Shown piece after piece: positions 23,906 to 34,759 of a stretch of DNA of 64,000 nt. The DNA comes from Alitta virens. Taxonomy: Eukaryota; Annelida; Polychaeta; Phyllodocida; Nereididae. The translations under genes were made by a program, and so were the position numbers. Below the pieces are notes generated by a model. It did no database searches. It saw only the letters and a program-made list of their open reading frames with translations, and had not been told where the DNA came from. The stretch is from NCBI GenBank assembly GCA_932294295.1, contig OW028582.1, forward strand, positions 37,373,204-37,437,203, read 5' to 3'. The first letter of the stretch is position 1. The number at the start of each line of letters is the position of its first letter.

Positions 23906-25639
23906 AAGTTCCCCAGTATAACCACTATATGACTAGTAGGGTATGTCTGAACAAAAAAAAAAAGAATTCTGGGTTCAACAATAGCATCTTATCAAATTGC
24001 CTGATTAAAGGGATTTAGCATGCATGTGATTGCATAATGTTACAGCTGTATATAATAGTATAATAATTTGATTTTCTGCATCTTTTTATTGATATCATTA
24101 AATATTCATCTGAAAAAACTTGTGTGATTAATGCATGTGTCTTTTATGTCATGAGAAGAATTATAATGGGGGGCATATTTGCTAGCATGCATGGTCCAGG
24201 ATACCTCTGTAAGGCACTGTACGCTTAATTCTCCAAAGGTTTGTGATATCAGTGTATCATAGAGTACCAGGGGTTATGAAATGTAGCAAACAACACAAGT
24301 TCAGCAATTTTTGCATAATTTCCACAATTATAAAAAAGAAATGTCAAAATGAAGCTTCGAAATTTAAAGTATTACGATATAGACATTTTAGAAGACAAAT
24401 AACATGTGTTTAGGTACACTAGTAGGTGAGACCCCGTTGATACAGGCTTTAGAAAACATGAATTTTTCACAATATTCTATAGTATTTATGGCCATAAGGA
24501 CACCAAAAGGCACAAATAAAATATTTTAGACATATAATAACAAAGCATGTAGGTGCAGTAGTATTCGAGTACTGCTTTGGAAAAGCAAAATAATCTGTAA
24601 AAATGTTTTCCCAAATCCTTCAAAAAAAGTTGAGACATGTCAATGAGACTATCAAAAGTCACAACTTGGCCATACAGACTAATAAGATACCAAATTATAT
24701 CAATGTATATACAATAGCGTTGGAGTTCTGCTTCAGAAATTAAGTGTGACAAATCCACCTGCACACACACTACATGTATAACTTGTTAATGGAGTATATA
24801 TACAGAAAGTCAACAGTGTCAAGTTAGGAACAGCTTGGCAATGTTACTAGATCTACAAATAAAGAAATCAATCAAGTTCTGCAGTCTACAATTGGTCTGC
24901 ATTACCTCAAACCTCTGCCTGGGATAATAAAGCTAAAATATGGAAACAAATTGGGGGGGGGGGGGGGGGGTCAGCATGCTAATTTTCAAATTATTGGATG
25001 TTTTCTATTCTTGTGCTTTTCCCCACTCATTCCGACTCATATCCAGCCTAATAATTAATAATTTAATTGCAATGCTATAACTATAAAAGCAGGTGATGTT
25101 ATTGCATGCAGTGGACTTTCAGGAACATTTTGAGACCATTTTCATTAGAAACTCAAAAGAGAACAATAATTTCAGGGGATCCAAAGAAAATGCAAGCCAA
25201 TTCAAAAAGTCTAATTTTTTAAGGGAATTTATTTTTACAAATCTTGCAATTAACAAATGTCCAGCCATATGAATTTAATATAACATTGTACCCGACTGTA
25301 ACTTATTATAATAATCTATATGAGACAATAAAAAAGAGGGGTCACCATGCTTGTTTTCTAGAAAAACTGACCTTTTTATGATGTCCCCCAATTTGTCCAA
25401 AATAATACTCAGAGCATCATTAGCTATATACCTAAAGTAGAGCCTTTGAGCTATCATTTGGTATATTTGTCATAATTTTAGCATTAGATCAAAATTAGTG
25501 CTGTCCCCTTTTAGTTCTATATGTTCTAACTCTCATATATGGAAGCCTTTTAGTGCCTCATACAACTTTTTTTTTTTGGCGTTTTTGGCCACTTTTTTTT
25601 TTTTCGTTTTCACTCAAATGGTTCAAGGAGTTAAATAAT

Positions 25640-26480
25640 ATTGCATTTATTCGCAAATATTTGCATTTATTCGCAAATATTAAAGTTTTTTGCCACATAA
25701 TTTTTTTTCCGAATTTGTGTTTTTTTGTTACATAATTTTTTTATTCTGCTCAATTGGTTCGAGAAGGAGTTGAATAGTTTTGCGTTTATTCGCAAATGTT
25801 TGCGAATAATAGCAAAAAAGATTAAAATGTAATGTAAAAAATATATATATAATTTAGAATAATTTATGTAATGAAAAACACAACTCAAAAAAATTGCGTA
25901 TAAAAAAATGTACATGCTGAAAAAAATTATGTTGGATAAAACAAAGTGAAAAAATGTTACGTAGCAAAAATCAAAAAAGATGAACAATCATGTAGCAAAG
26001 AACACATAATAACGAATTATTTAGCAAAAGTCACAAATGATAAAAACTGCAAAATAAAATTTTATTTTTGCATAAATGCACCCTGGAAAAAAAAATTATG
26101 TAGCCAAAAACACAGATGAAAAAATATCATGTAGCAAAGAATGCATACTGAAAAACAATATGTGGGAAATAACACCAAAAAAAATTATGATGTAGGCCTA
26201 CCAAAAAATGGCAAAAACAATTATGTAGAAAAAAACGCATATGAAAAAAATTATGTATCAAAAACCGCAAATTAAAAAAGTTACGCAACAAAACCGTAAA
26301 TTTAAAAAAATTATGTATCAAACAACACAAATCCAAAGAAATATGTATCAAAAAACGCAAGTTAAAAAAAATTTGATTTCTATGCAGCAAAAAACGCAAA
26401 TCTAAAAAAAATTGTATCAAAAAACACAAATCTTAAAACATTCAGATGCTATGTAGAAAAAAAACTTAAAAAAAAAAAAG
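25640..26480. repeat. degenerate 28-30-bp AT-rich repeats
   Basis: Irregular iterations of ATTATGTATCAAAAAACGCA with long A runs. On the opposite strand this gives Phe/Leu/His-rich open frames, which are not genes. The repeat lies in the interior of the TIR element. Confidence 0.7.
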
Positions 26481-27184
26481 AAGTTGTGTGTGGCACTAGT
26501 AGGCTTCTATAGTAAGAATATTAACCTCAGCTGGTAGCCCATGTTTGATGCTCAATTGTGTTAAAAATGTTGCACATATAATGATGAAATTCCAGAAAAA
26601 TTTAGAAAATGTCATGACAAACACAATGCTAGATTTTGGTAATTGTTGGTGAATGAGCAACCGAGATAAAAAACCAAATACAGAGGTTGTTTTTACGTCG
26701 GAAACCGGATTTTTAAGACGCCAATTTTAATGTTAAATTTTACAAAAAGTGATTATTGTAGCAGCTCACAATTTTAGTTGAGTATTGAACGACAGATAAC
26801 GAAGATATGCCATAAAACGTAATGCATAGTTTAACAAGTGCCTGTGTCGCTGCTCATTACGTCTCAGTGGTTATGTGCGCGAAAACATCAAATTTTCAAA
26901 TACCCCAAATGACCACTAAATATTGAGATATCTGGAAATTTTTTACATTTCCATAAACTACACATGTTAGACAATTACTTGCCATCAAAAACTAATTTTT
27001 GAAAAATCCACCCATTAGCCCCCTTTTTACATGGTGCGTCACATATAGGCATTATACATTCTACATGACATCCCCCATACCCCCTAAAAAATTTTGAGTT
27101 TGCTGCCTTTTTGGTAGCAATCCGAAATTTTCATTATGGTCTGTGTTGGTTATGGCTCATTAATCACGTGTCATCATCACATAC

Positions 27185-27357
27185 CTCAGCTCGCCTTGGT
27201 ATTCCCCTTCTTGGCTGTGAGGCTGCGGTGTTTCATGCGGTCTGGGGACTGTTACGTCTCCTAAGGACTGTATGAGTTCCACCGTTGAAGGCGTTCGTCT
27301 TTCCATGATTGTTTGGCAGGTTGCCGTCATGTCTGAACGTGCGCTTCGTAGTACCAA
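27185..27357 (-). CDS. possible coding exon, unidentified
   Basis: An open frame from ATG 27357 (starting MVLRSARSDMTATCQ) to a GTATGT donor after 27185 gives 57 codons rich in Pro, Gln, Glu and Thr, with less AT bias than the surroundings. No partner exon was found at lower coordinates, where the TIR element begins at 27042. It may be a first exon or chance. Confidence 0.2.
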
Positions 27358-27864
27358 AAGCGCTCACTAGGGTCGCCGGTCGGCCTATCCCTGACCCCTC
27401 GACCTGAGTGCTTTGTCGGGATCACCAGAGGTCAATATTTTATGTGGTGACAGGCTGTGAATTGCCGTTATTGCTGACGCTGTCTGTGCTGGTGTGACAT
27501 GAGGTTAATGGCCATTTAAACAAGATTGTTTATGTCGGATTTTGAGACCTACTTGCAAAATGTTTTATCTCTTAATCTCAAAACTTGGGTTGTTCCATTT
27601 TCTCAGAGTTGGGATGTGAGATGTCAGTTAACCTGCTAGTATGCCCATTCTAAAGTAAATATTTTCCATTAAGCAAAAGAACAAAAGGTTATTTTCACAT
27701 TCATACATAGGCCTACATAACATTTTGTGACTATATTTGTCTGGGATGAGTGTGTTTCATTTTTCTTACCATACCCTGACTCCCCCCATTAAATATTTTG
27801 GGACTAACGCCCTGTCGTCTGACAAGATAACAGAGCGTCACTTCTCCTCGACATTGCTGTTAAC

Positions 27865-29289
27865 ATGGCTGTGTTTTTCGTTATTTCCGTTGCTTTGTTT
27901 GCTTGGCAAAGTTTTTACTTTCTATTTTTGAAAAGGGTTTTTTTTTTTCCAACTGTGACTGTCAATATATGTAATTTTGAAAAGCTCATGTTTGTTCAAT
28001 TGGTTGTGCTGTAATTCACACAAATGAGTGGTTCATTTTTGGGGGTTAAAAGTCTTAAAATTTTGGTGGCCTGGCATCGTTTTTTGTAGAAAAAATCGAT
28101 CTCACTGCCTTATTGACTTTATCTATTGTTGTCGTCCTGAAATATAAAATTCATATTAGTTTACATGTGGTTTGAGGTTGTCCTTGCTCATTTGTAGGTT
28201 ACTCCTGCGTTGCTGATGACGTGACTGGCAGTTGTGATGTTCCTGGTGATGGCGTGTGTTACGTAAGTTAATTTATACTGGGAGTAAAAAAAAAAAATCA
28301 TAACTCTGGCTCAGGTATTGGGTTTTTCATAAAAATTTGTCATATAGCTCATTTATTCACGTTAGACATGTAATTATTTGTTAGTAACTACTGGTGGTGT
28401 GGTTTCCTACCAGTCCGGGTTAATTAATGCCTCGCGTAACTGGTCAGCACAAAGTTCAATTAGTTGACGAGCATTGCTGTTGCTCACCCTATCCAGTAAA
28501 GGCATAGGGTCATTCGAGTTCTCATCTATGGCGTATAAAAAATGTCGGCACATCATCCATAGGTAAATTATCGCGTTGGACGCCGTGTAGTCATTGTCAG
28601 GTATGACCGTGAGTATGTACTCTTTATGGCTGACTATGTCGCTCCATGGACATGATGTCGACGCCATGGGGATGTCCTCATAGGGGTGACGGATTTTGTA
28701 CACTTCTTCACAGAATAATTTGAAGAAGTGCCAAATATCGGCCCTATCTATTGCTATCCTCCAGTTTCCGACATCAGTATTGTTTACCTGAGCCATCAGG
28801 TTTATTTTTTTTAAACTATTGGGTGTCCTGCTTGTGTTATTCGTCACTTGTCTGAAATTCATAAAGCATTTTCATTTGTTAAGGGTAATGATCACACACA
28901 ATTTTATGTTTATATTAAATTTTGATGGTATTTTAATATTCATCTTTTCTTTTTAGTCGGCCACGTTATCAACCATGCGCGGGTCTTTCACTTATAAGGG
29001 TTGCGCCGCCAGGTGCCCTTATATAAAAGGCCTCAGGTTGACGTGTTGCTCACAGTCACTTTGTAATAGAGCTACCCTCAAGATGCCTGGACTTATGACC
29101 ATAGGATCCCTCGTCTGTTTTGCCATTATTTTCGTTGGTAATTACCAACCATGGCTAGCCGCCTTCCTTGGGTTAACCTTATGGGTACTGCCGTATCACT
29201 TGGCTGATTGGGAAGTCCATTTATTCAACCGGCTGTACGTGGTTCGAGTCGTTGCCGAGGCCGGATCATCAGCTCCCCGGGGATGCTGA
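27865..29289 (+). CDS. Ly6/uPAR-type (three-finger) membrane-anchored protein
   Basis: Assembled from exon 1 (27865-27970, hydrophobic signal-like start MAVFFVISVALFAW, donor GTAATT), exon 2 (28198-28262, acceptor TTTGTAG, donor GTAAGT) and exon 3 (28957-29289, acceptor TTTTTAG, TGA at 29287). Phases agree and the first junction creates a Cys codon, giving the typical CYSC opening (C36, C39). Further Cys at 48, 56, 73, 77, 87, 88 and 93 end in CCSQSLCN, the Ly6 C-C-x4-C-N signature. One of the ten usual Cys is absent. A hydrophobic tail (about residues 100-135) suggests a GPI or transmembrane anchor, extracellular side. A GTAAGT donor follows 3 nt after the stop, an acceptor lies at 29434, and AATAAA at 30277, so the 3' UTR is spliced. 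Ligand unknown. The exon-1 choice is the least certain part. Confidence 0.6.
28407..28862 (-). CDS. unidentified 151-codon ORF antisense within a Ly6-gene intron
   Basis: Open from ATG 28862 (second candidate ATG at 28796, MAQVNNTDVGNW) to TAG at 28407, with AATAAA about 50 nt downstream on the minus strand (28352-28357). An acceptor-like TTTCAG sits just inside the first ATG, so it may be a terminal exon. The composition is balanced and protein-like (FFKLFCEEVYKIRHPYED, AIIYLWMMCRHFLYAID, Asp/Asn-rich C-terminus ending INPDW). No transmembrane segment or known motif was recognised. It lies entirely inside intron 2 of the opposite-strand Ly6-like gene, which suggests a nested retrogene or a mobile-element relic. 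No function can be assigned. Confidence 0.4.
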   Translation of the reverse strand: MNFRQVTNNTSRTPNSLKKINLMAQVNNTDVGNWRIAIDRADIWHFFKLFCEEVYKIRHPYEDIPMASTSCPWSDIVSHKEYILTVIPDNDYTASNAIIYLWMMCRHFLYAIDENSNDPMPLLDRVSNSNARQLIELCADQLREALINPDW

Positions 29290-30276
29290 GCAGTAAGTGG
29301 TTTTTTATTTGATATGTAGCCTCGCCTACCTTCGAGTTTTATTTCTGTTTGGTCATTGCTGCGAAGCCTTTGCACCATACGTATGATTCTGCTGTCTTCT
29401 TGCTTCTTTTTAATGACTTCCATTCTTATTACAGAAGAGTGGATTTGGAGTAACCTTTTTACAAAGATGACGGGCCAACTTGGATTGCCATCATTAATGA
29501 CGATGACTCGCCTGCCCCCCATCGATGCGACTCGGACATTTCCTAATTTGACCACCAGACGGGTACCTCATACATAACAACGCGGCTTGATTGACTAATT
29601 TTGGAATTCGGAATTTTGTTGGATAGTCTTTTTAATCTAGATTTAGCTCAGTTATCATCGTATCCAAGAGACAGCCAAGGCTGATCATTTCATTCCGTCC
29701 GCCCTTCAGATCATCATATCGCCATGAGTGCCTAAATAATGACTTTTTGTTATTGTTTAAACCTGATACTGTCCATTGGCTCCCTTTCTGGGTAACTTAT
29801 AATGTTATTTACATGATCACTAGTTTTGTGATAGTCAACTCAGATATCGTGACTGTTTGCGCCACCTAGCGGCCAGGGAAGGGTGTTGGTTCAAAAATCC
29901 CCCCTATATTATTATGTAACTCTAGGCTAGGCTTTTAACACCTGTTTATACGGGTCAAATGTACTCGCTGTATACCAGTATCTTTGACAGTTAGTCTAAA
30001 ACTCATTGTTTAATATACCATGAAATACTATTATATACTATACATTTGCTAATTTCTACCACCACCATCAATTGTTCACTCTCTACCACAAACTAAACAT
30101 CATCACGCTACTAAATGTATTTTTATATACTTTTTACATAATCTCATCATAAACTCCATGTTTGTATATATTCATGCACATCATTCCTATCATTTCATGG
30201 TTTTTATATGGATTGCTTAATCATGTGGTACCACATTGTTTCACTGGTGCCTTTTTTGATACTCATTTTTATATTT
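29290..30276 (+). other. spliced 3' UTR of the Ly6-like gene
   Basis: GTAAGT at 29293 pairs with the acceptor TCTTATTACAG ending at 29434. The rest, up to the AATAAA at 30277, has no further recognised exon. It contains GCGCCACCTAGCGG at 29859-29872, whose reverse complement resembles a CTCF core. Confidence 0.4.
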
Positions 30277-30282
30277 AATAAA
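30277..30282 (+). promoter_or_regulatory. polyadenylation signal AATAAA
   Basis: Canonical hexamer followed by a GT-rich stretch (AGTGTCGGCACATTTTGCGTGT), at the expected place for the 3' end of the Ly6-like transcript. It is only about 55 bp from the minus-strand AATAAA (30335-30340) of the convergent gene. Confidence 0.5.
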
Positions 30283-30354
30283 AGTGTCGGCACATTTTGC
30301 GTGTCAAGTTTCCGCAACTCACTTGTAGTATTTCTTTATTTGGGTTATATGTGG

Positions 30355-30954
30355 TCAAAACTCGAAGTCATTTAGACTCTGGGCTTCACTCATATTGGTT
30401 CTACTAGGGAGGGGGTAACAGATGCCATAATCATCCAGTAGCATGGCTGATACTTTGTGCTGTTCCTTGGTGATACGCCTCAGCTTTTGCACATCTCGCC
30501 ACTGGATCGATACTGTCTCAGGTAGTGGTAGTCTGGTGCTGCCACACTGCAGTGATGCAAAGCCATTTGGCGTGAAACTAAATGTCAATACAGCTGAGAT
30601 TAGCGATCCTCTAATGTTGATCACGGAGGGCATTAACTCTCCTACAAAGTATACCAGTTTCATTGTCATGCAAAATAAATAAATTTATAAATAGCTGTCA
30701 AGTTACAACATTATTATCTGATTGGTAGTACAATACCTTGAATTGTTAACATATATATTCATCAGCCAGTATAAGAGATTCTTAACTTTTACTCATTGTC
30801 ACCATAAATTTATTATCTTAACATGCTTAATACTATTAGCAATTTAATAAGTTTTAAACAAACCTGATTGAACACGAATGACTTCTTCGGTGTGATTAGG
30901 CTGAACCCCACCCTTCCTGATACACCCCCCACCCTTCCTGATACACTGCCTCAT
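30355..30954 (-). CDS. two-exon small protein, unidentified
   Basis: Exon 1, 30864-30954 (ATG at 30954, donor GTTTGT), joins in phase 1 to exon 2, 30641-30355 (acceptor CTTTGTAG, stop TGA). The product is 125 residues. Its start contains CIRKGG twice because a 21-bp DNA segment is duplicated in tandem (about 30905-30944). Exon 2 reads as a real protein (INIRGSLISAVLTFSF, LPLPETVSIQWRDVQKL, SAMLLDDYGICYPLP) of likely beta-strand character. A minus-strand AATAAA (30335-30340) follows the stop closely. A six-codon upstream ORF (MSEPEL) precedes the chosen ATG. More 5' exons are possible. I do not recognise the family. Confidence 0.45.
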
Positions 30955-31696
30955 TACGGCTTCAGAGTTCTGGTTCACTCATGACTGTTTATTCAATGAT
31001 GCCTGCAAAATAATTTACATGCATATATTAAGTAAAATTTTAAGTTAATTTTCATGTTACCTGTACTTAAGCTTTTCACTCTCTTCTGACAGTGTCAAAT
31101 TTAATTGTGATACAGAGAAAGAGAGACTGGTGTTTATATACAATACCAAAATACATTAAGCATATATATATATCCAACATTCGCTCATTCAACATTGTTT
31201 CTTGTTTACTAGCTGCCCGCTTCATGTGACCAAATTTGGAATGCATGGGATCATCATGTGCCAAGCTCGGTCCGGATCAAACTGGGCACTATGAATTGAG
31301 GTTGGTTCAGTTTCTGGCGTTGCAACTCTTGCCTGACGTTTTGCGAGTCCTTATTTTGAAGATTCTAGACATCGATCTGATTGAACTAGAGGCCATTTAA
31401 TAAATTTTTAGTGGCGATGATGGTCGAAAAAATGCGGATTTTATTGCTGGTATGGATCTGCGGCGGCCGTCTCGTACTGTGGCCGTTTCAGTTTGTGGCC
31501 GTTCTGACCAAATCCCATTCTGATTGTGGCAAACTCGTCTGATTCCGAGCACAGAGCTAAATCTGTGATCACATTGTACCACACACAGTTTCAAAATATA
31601 AAAAAGTGATGTTTTCAGTATTGCACAGTTATAACAGATACTAATCTCGATTTCAGAAAGCTCCAGAGAAAAATCTTCCCAAGTCAGAGTAAGTGC
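30955..31696. other. non-coding, probable promoter side of the small two-exon gene
   Basis: No exon recognised. Contains a TATATATA-type microsatellite near 31165. Confidence 0.35.
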
Positions 31697-32905
31697 TGAC
31701 AGCGGAGTCAACTCGCCCAAATATTTCTCGCCCAATTTAACTCGCCACAAAAACAACTCGCCCAATGATATAATTTTTTATAAAGATTTTACTTGTTGAA
31801 GTTAAGTAATAGTAGACGCACCTTATATTATTCCATTGTCGCGCCCCCTATATATGTATGTGTAGTTAATAGTAATGTCTAGATCCAGTATTGAATGAGC
31901 TGACAATTTCAAATCAAGGTAATATGGTTTTTATTCATAAATCACCTTTTTAAGTATAATGACCGATTATGCTACCTTTTGAAGTATAATGACAGATAAT
32001 GTCTTGTAGGATTGCAATAAATACATATTAGGCCACGGTTTTTTATCTTATGTTTCTCGGAACTTTCTCTGACCATTTTTCATGAGACGGTCGGTTGGAA
32101 AAATAAAAAATTTACTTTATTTAAACATCCCCAGAAAGTGGTTTTTTTTTCATAAATAAATGTGCAATTGTTGATTTATTAATTAAGCGGCACTGCAAAA
32201 GTTTGGCCGGAGGTGTCGAGAAACAAAAGATTAAAAAATCGTCACGGGCGTCACCTAATTAGAAAAATAATGTCAGAACTTATTTTTGTGATTGTCAGTG
32301 ACTTATTGTCCTTAGCCTAATTAGATCTACAACTTACTTCATTTGGATAAAATAATTTTTCTATACAAATTGCCAGGTCATTTTAGGAACATCTACATTT
32401 CATATTTATCATGAATATTCATTATGAATATTCATTAGTTGGAAAAAAAAAACAAAATTTTTAATTCATTAAATATTTTATTATCGAAATATGGACAATG
32501 TTGCGTCGCGCTAAATACGTGATACTACGTCTTAAGAATTGTTAACTGCAGTATACTATATAGAAACAGGAGTTTTCGGCAATTTCTAGGAACTTTAGAT
32601 TTTGAAAATCGGACTAGAAATTACAAAGTTATGCTGGATTAATGATGCAGAAGGTTACTCCCTTCATCATTTTTGTTCATCGTGGCTGGGGAGGCCGTTT
32701 TCGGTGCCATGTGATTGTGAATGGCGGACCGTTTGCCCTTCTTGTAGCCCCGGCAATAAATCATGGCTTTTTATTAAACCATCACAAAACAGTCAACAAA
32801 GTGGAAACAAACACACAGAGGGGGGGGGGGGGGAACAATGTCAAGGGCGATTTTTGTATTGGGCGAGTTGGCTTTGTGGGCGAGTTGACTGGCCCCCCTG
32901 ACAGT
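31697..32905. mobile_element. 1.2-kb element with inverted subterminal ACTCGCCCA repeats
   Basis: Left end: GACAGCGG then AGTCAACTCGCCCA, with CTCGCCCA recurring four times to 31765. Right end: the reverse complement AGTCAACTCGCCCA and a second ACTCGCCCA, with a CAGGGGGG terminus at about 32850-32905. The interior has no transposase. It is a non-autonomous element with iterated subterminal motifs. The exact ends and target duplication are not settled. Confidence 0.5.
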
Positions 32906-33096
32906 GGCATGGCTATAGTGCCTAATCCTCCTAATAAAAAGTGTTGCAAACGAACTGTAAAGCATTGGCAACGCCTCACACCTAGCTAAAACTAATAGAA
33001 TAAATTTTATCGATATACTCACCACATTACGGGTACAGGAGGCTGTTATTCTCCTGAAAAATCACACTTTAAACGAGCGATTTGATCGCTCATACA

Positions 33097-33355
33097 TCAT
33101 GTGTTTACGTCTCTCCTTCCTGACAGCAGCCTCACGAACAAATGCCGATTTTTCTAAATGTTTCTTCCAACTGATAAAAATACCTTTTTTGTGCATTATT
33201 TTGCAATTAAAATTCAGTAAAAGCTGCAATGCAACTTGCGTACATGTGTTTACGTCTCTCCCTCCTGACAGCAGCCTCACGAACAAATGCCGACTTTTCT
33301 AAATGTTTCTTCTAACTGTTTTGCAATTAAAATTCAGTAAAAGCTATGCAATGGG
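33097..33355. repeat. two tandem 120-150-bp units
   Basis: The block starting ACATGTGTTTACGTCTC, with CCTGACAGCAGCCTCACG and TTGCAATTAAAATTCAGT, occurs twice in succession (about 33097 and 33242). The second unit has an internal deletion of about 20 bp. Confidence 0.75.
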
Positions 33356-33739
33356 TACATGTTACTTTTTGTGGAACTCGTGTATAGCCAATTGGCGCTC
33401 AAAATATTAAACTGGTGGTTTAGCCTAGATGCCAAAAAACAATCACACAAAATTGTGAATAGGTGTTGTGACGCTATAACAAGACCTGCCCCAATCCCAA
33501 TGCATAAAAAAAAAAGATGTAGATATATCATGTAAAGTTAAATGTATACATAAACTGGTCAGTACTTTGGGGGTCATCTAGCATGATCAACTGCATGATC
33601 TAGTCTGCGTTGTTGCAGCTGATTCATCTGATTTTCTACAGCTGCAGAGCTCCGTATTACAATTGCAGCTATGTCAATTCTTAAGCCCTTAATCATGTTA
33701 ATTGCAGCAGTTCTGCTTCTTATACATGTTTTATATATA
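33356..33739. other. non-coding, no gene seen
   Basis: Only a TA dinucleotide tract near 33730 and the approach to the CAGCTG array were recognised. Confidence 0.4.
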
Positions 33740-34015
33740 TATATATATACTGCTGCTGCAGCGTTTACTGCAAGATGAAGCATTTGCTGCAACATATATG
33801 CACTGGCAGGGTTTGCTTAAGATGCAGTGTTTGCTGCATAATGCAGTGTTTGCTGTAAGTTGTAGGTGCAGCTGTCGCTGCAAGTTGCAGCTGCAGCAGC
33901 ATTCGCTGCAAGTTGCAGCTGCATTCGCTGCGAGTTGCAGCTGCACCTGCATTCGCTGCGAGCTGCAGCTGCATTTGCTGCTGCAGCTGCAGCAGCAAAA
34001 TCTGCGCAGCAGGAA
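33740..34015. repeat. CAGCTG/TTGCTGC-rich minisatellite
   Basis: Degenerate tandem units of about 24-27 bp with GTTGCAGCTGCA and ATTCGCTGCGAG. The motif GCTGCGAGCTGCAGC is shared exactly with the array at 7640-7832. The palindromic repeats create overlapping Cys/Ala/Gln-rich open frames on both strands that are not genes. Confidence 0.8.
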
Positions 34016-34554
34016 ATTATATACTCCTCCCAAAATGTCACTCAGAGATTCCAATGCCCAGAATTCTGAAATTTATTCTGAAACTTATTCTGAAATTTAT
34101 TCTGACATCCATAACGTTATCATTTTGTCCTCCATTCCTTCCACTACTACTAGTTTGTCAGTAGGCTTGCAGAAAATCTATGTTTTTTTTTTAATTGCCT
34201 TTATTGTCTCAATGCTTTGGTCTGTCGCTGACTCATATGCCCATGTAGGTCTAATAAAATCAGGTTCTCACGGCCCATTTGGCTAGTAAAGAAATTAAAT
34301 CATTAGTTAGCTGTTGTCATCAAACATGGGTGTATGTTAGATGTATGTTGGATGGCTGCAGTATATGTTGGATGCCAGAATTTTAAGATAGAAGGCTGCA
34401 GAGTATGTTGGATGGCTGCACTATGTGCAACATAGACATATGTGGGATTTGGAAAAATTATATTGGCCTCAGCTTGGACTCATCACCATACACTGTTATA
34501 ATATTAACTTTTGATTATAACATATGGATGCATGTCCAAGACATTCTCCGTGAT

Positions 34555-34755
34555 AGATATTATCTCGTCGGAATGAGATATCTCATTGGAACTAGATATT
34601 ATCTCATTACAACTTTTTTTTTATCTCGTTGGAGAGAGATATTATCTAGTTGGAACAAGATCTTTTCTTGTTAGAATGAAATCTTTTTTCGTTGGAACAA
34701 GATATAATTTTGTTGGAACAAGATGTTATTTCATTGGAACAAGATGTAATAAAAC
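34555..34755. repeat. degenerate GGAACAAGAT repeats
   Basis: About eight irregular iterations of CGTTGGAACAAGATATTATCT with 22-30 bp spacing. The AGATATTATCT core is partly palindromic. Confidence 0.65.
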
Positions 34756-34759
34756 TCTC

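Larger units (their letters stand above)
22269..27042. mobile_element. 4.77-kb TIR element with 4-bp ATAT target duplication
   Basis: The left end GTGGCGCGCCACGGG and the right end (reverse complement GTGACGCACCATG) are inverted repeats related over about 35 bp, including AAAAGGGGGCT and GGGTGG. Both sides are flanked by ATAT (22265-22268, 27043-27046). The adjacent duplicate block preserves the uninterrupted site CATTCATTATATAGGC. No intact transposase is inside, only a Tc1-like fragment (about 23680-23900) and AT-rich repeats, so this is a non-autonomous or decayed copy. The superfamily is not clear to me. Confidence 0.8.

Noticed and set aside
25667..26429. Phe/Leu/His-rich minus-strand open frames
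   Set aside because: Translation of degenerate AT-rich repeats, with homopolymer runs and no conserved motif.
29019..29030. TATATAAAAGG resembling a TATA box 50 bp before an ATG (29083)
   Set aside because: It lies inside exon 3 of the Ly6-like gene, where it encodes part of the Cys-rich domain. The spliced reading with the C-C-N signature explains the sequence better than an internal promoter.
32602..32989. Plus-strand open frames near a G run
   Set aside because: Within the interior and right end of the ACTCGCCCA element; no domain and a homopolymer in the middle.
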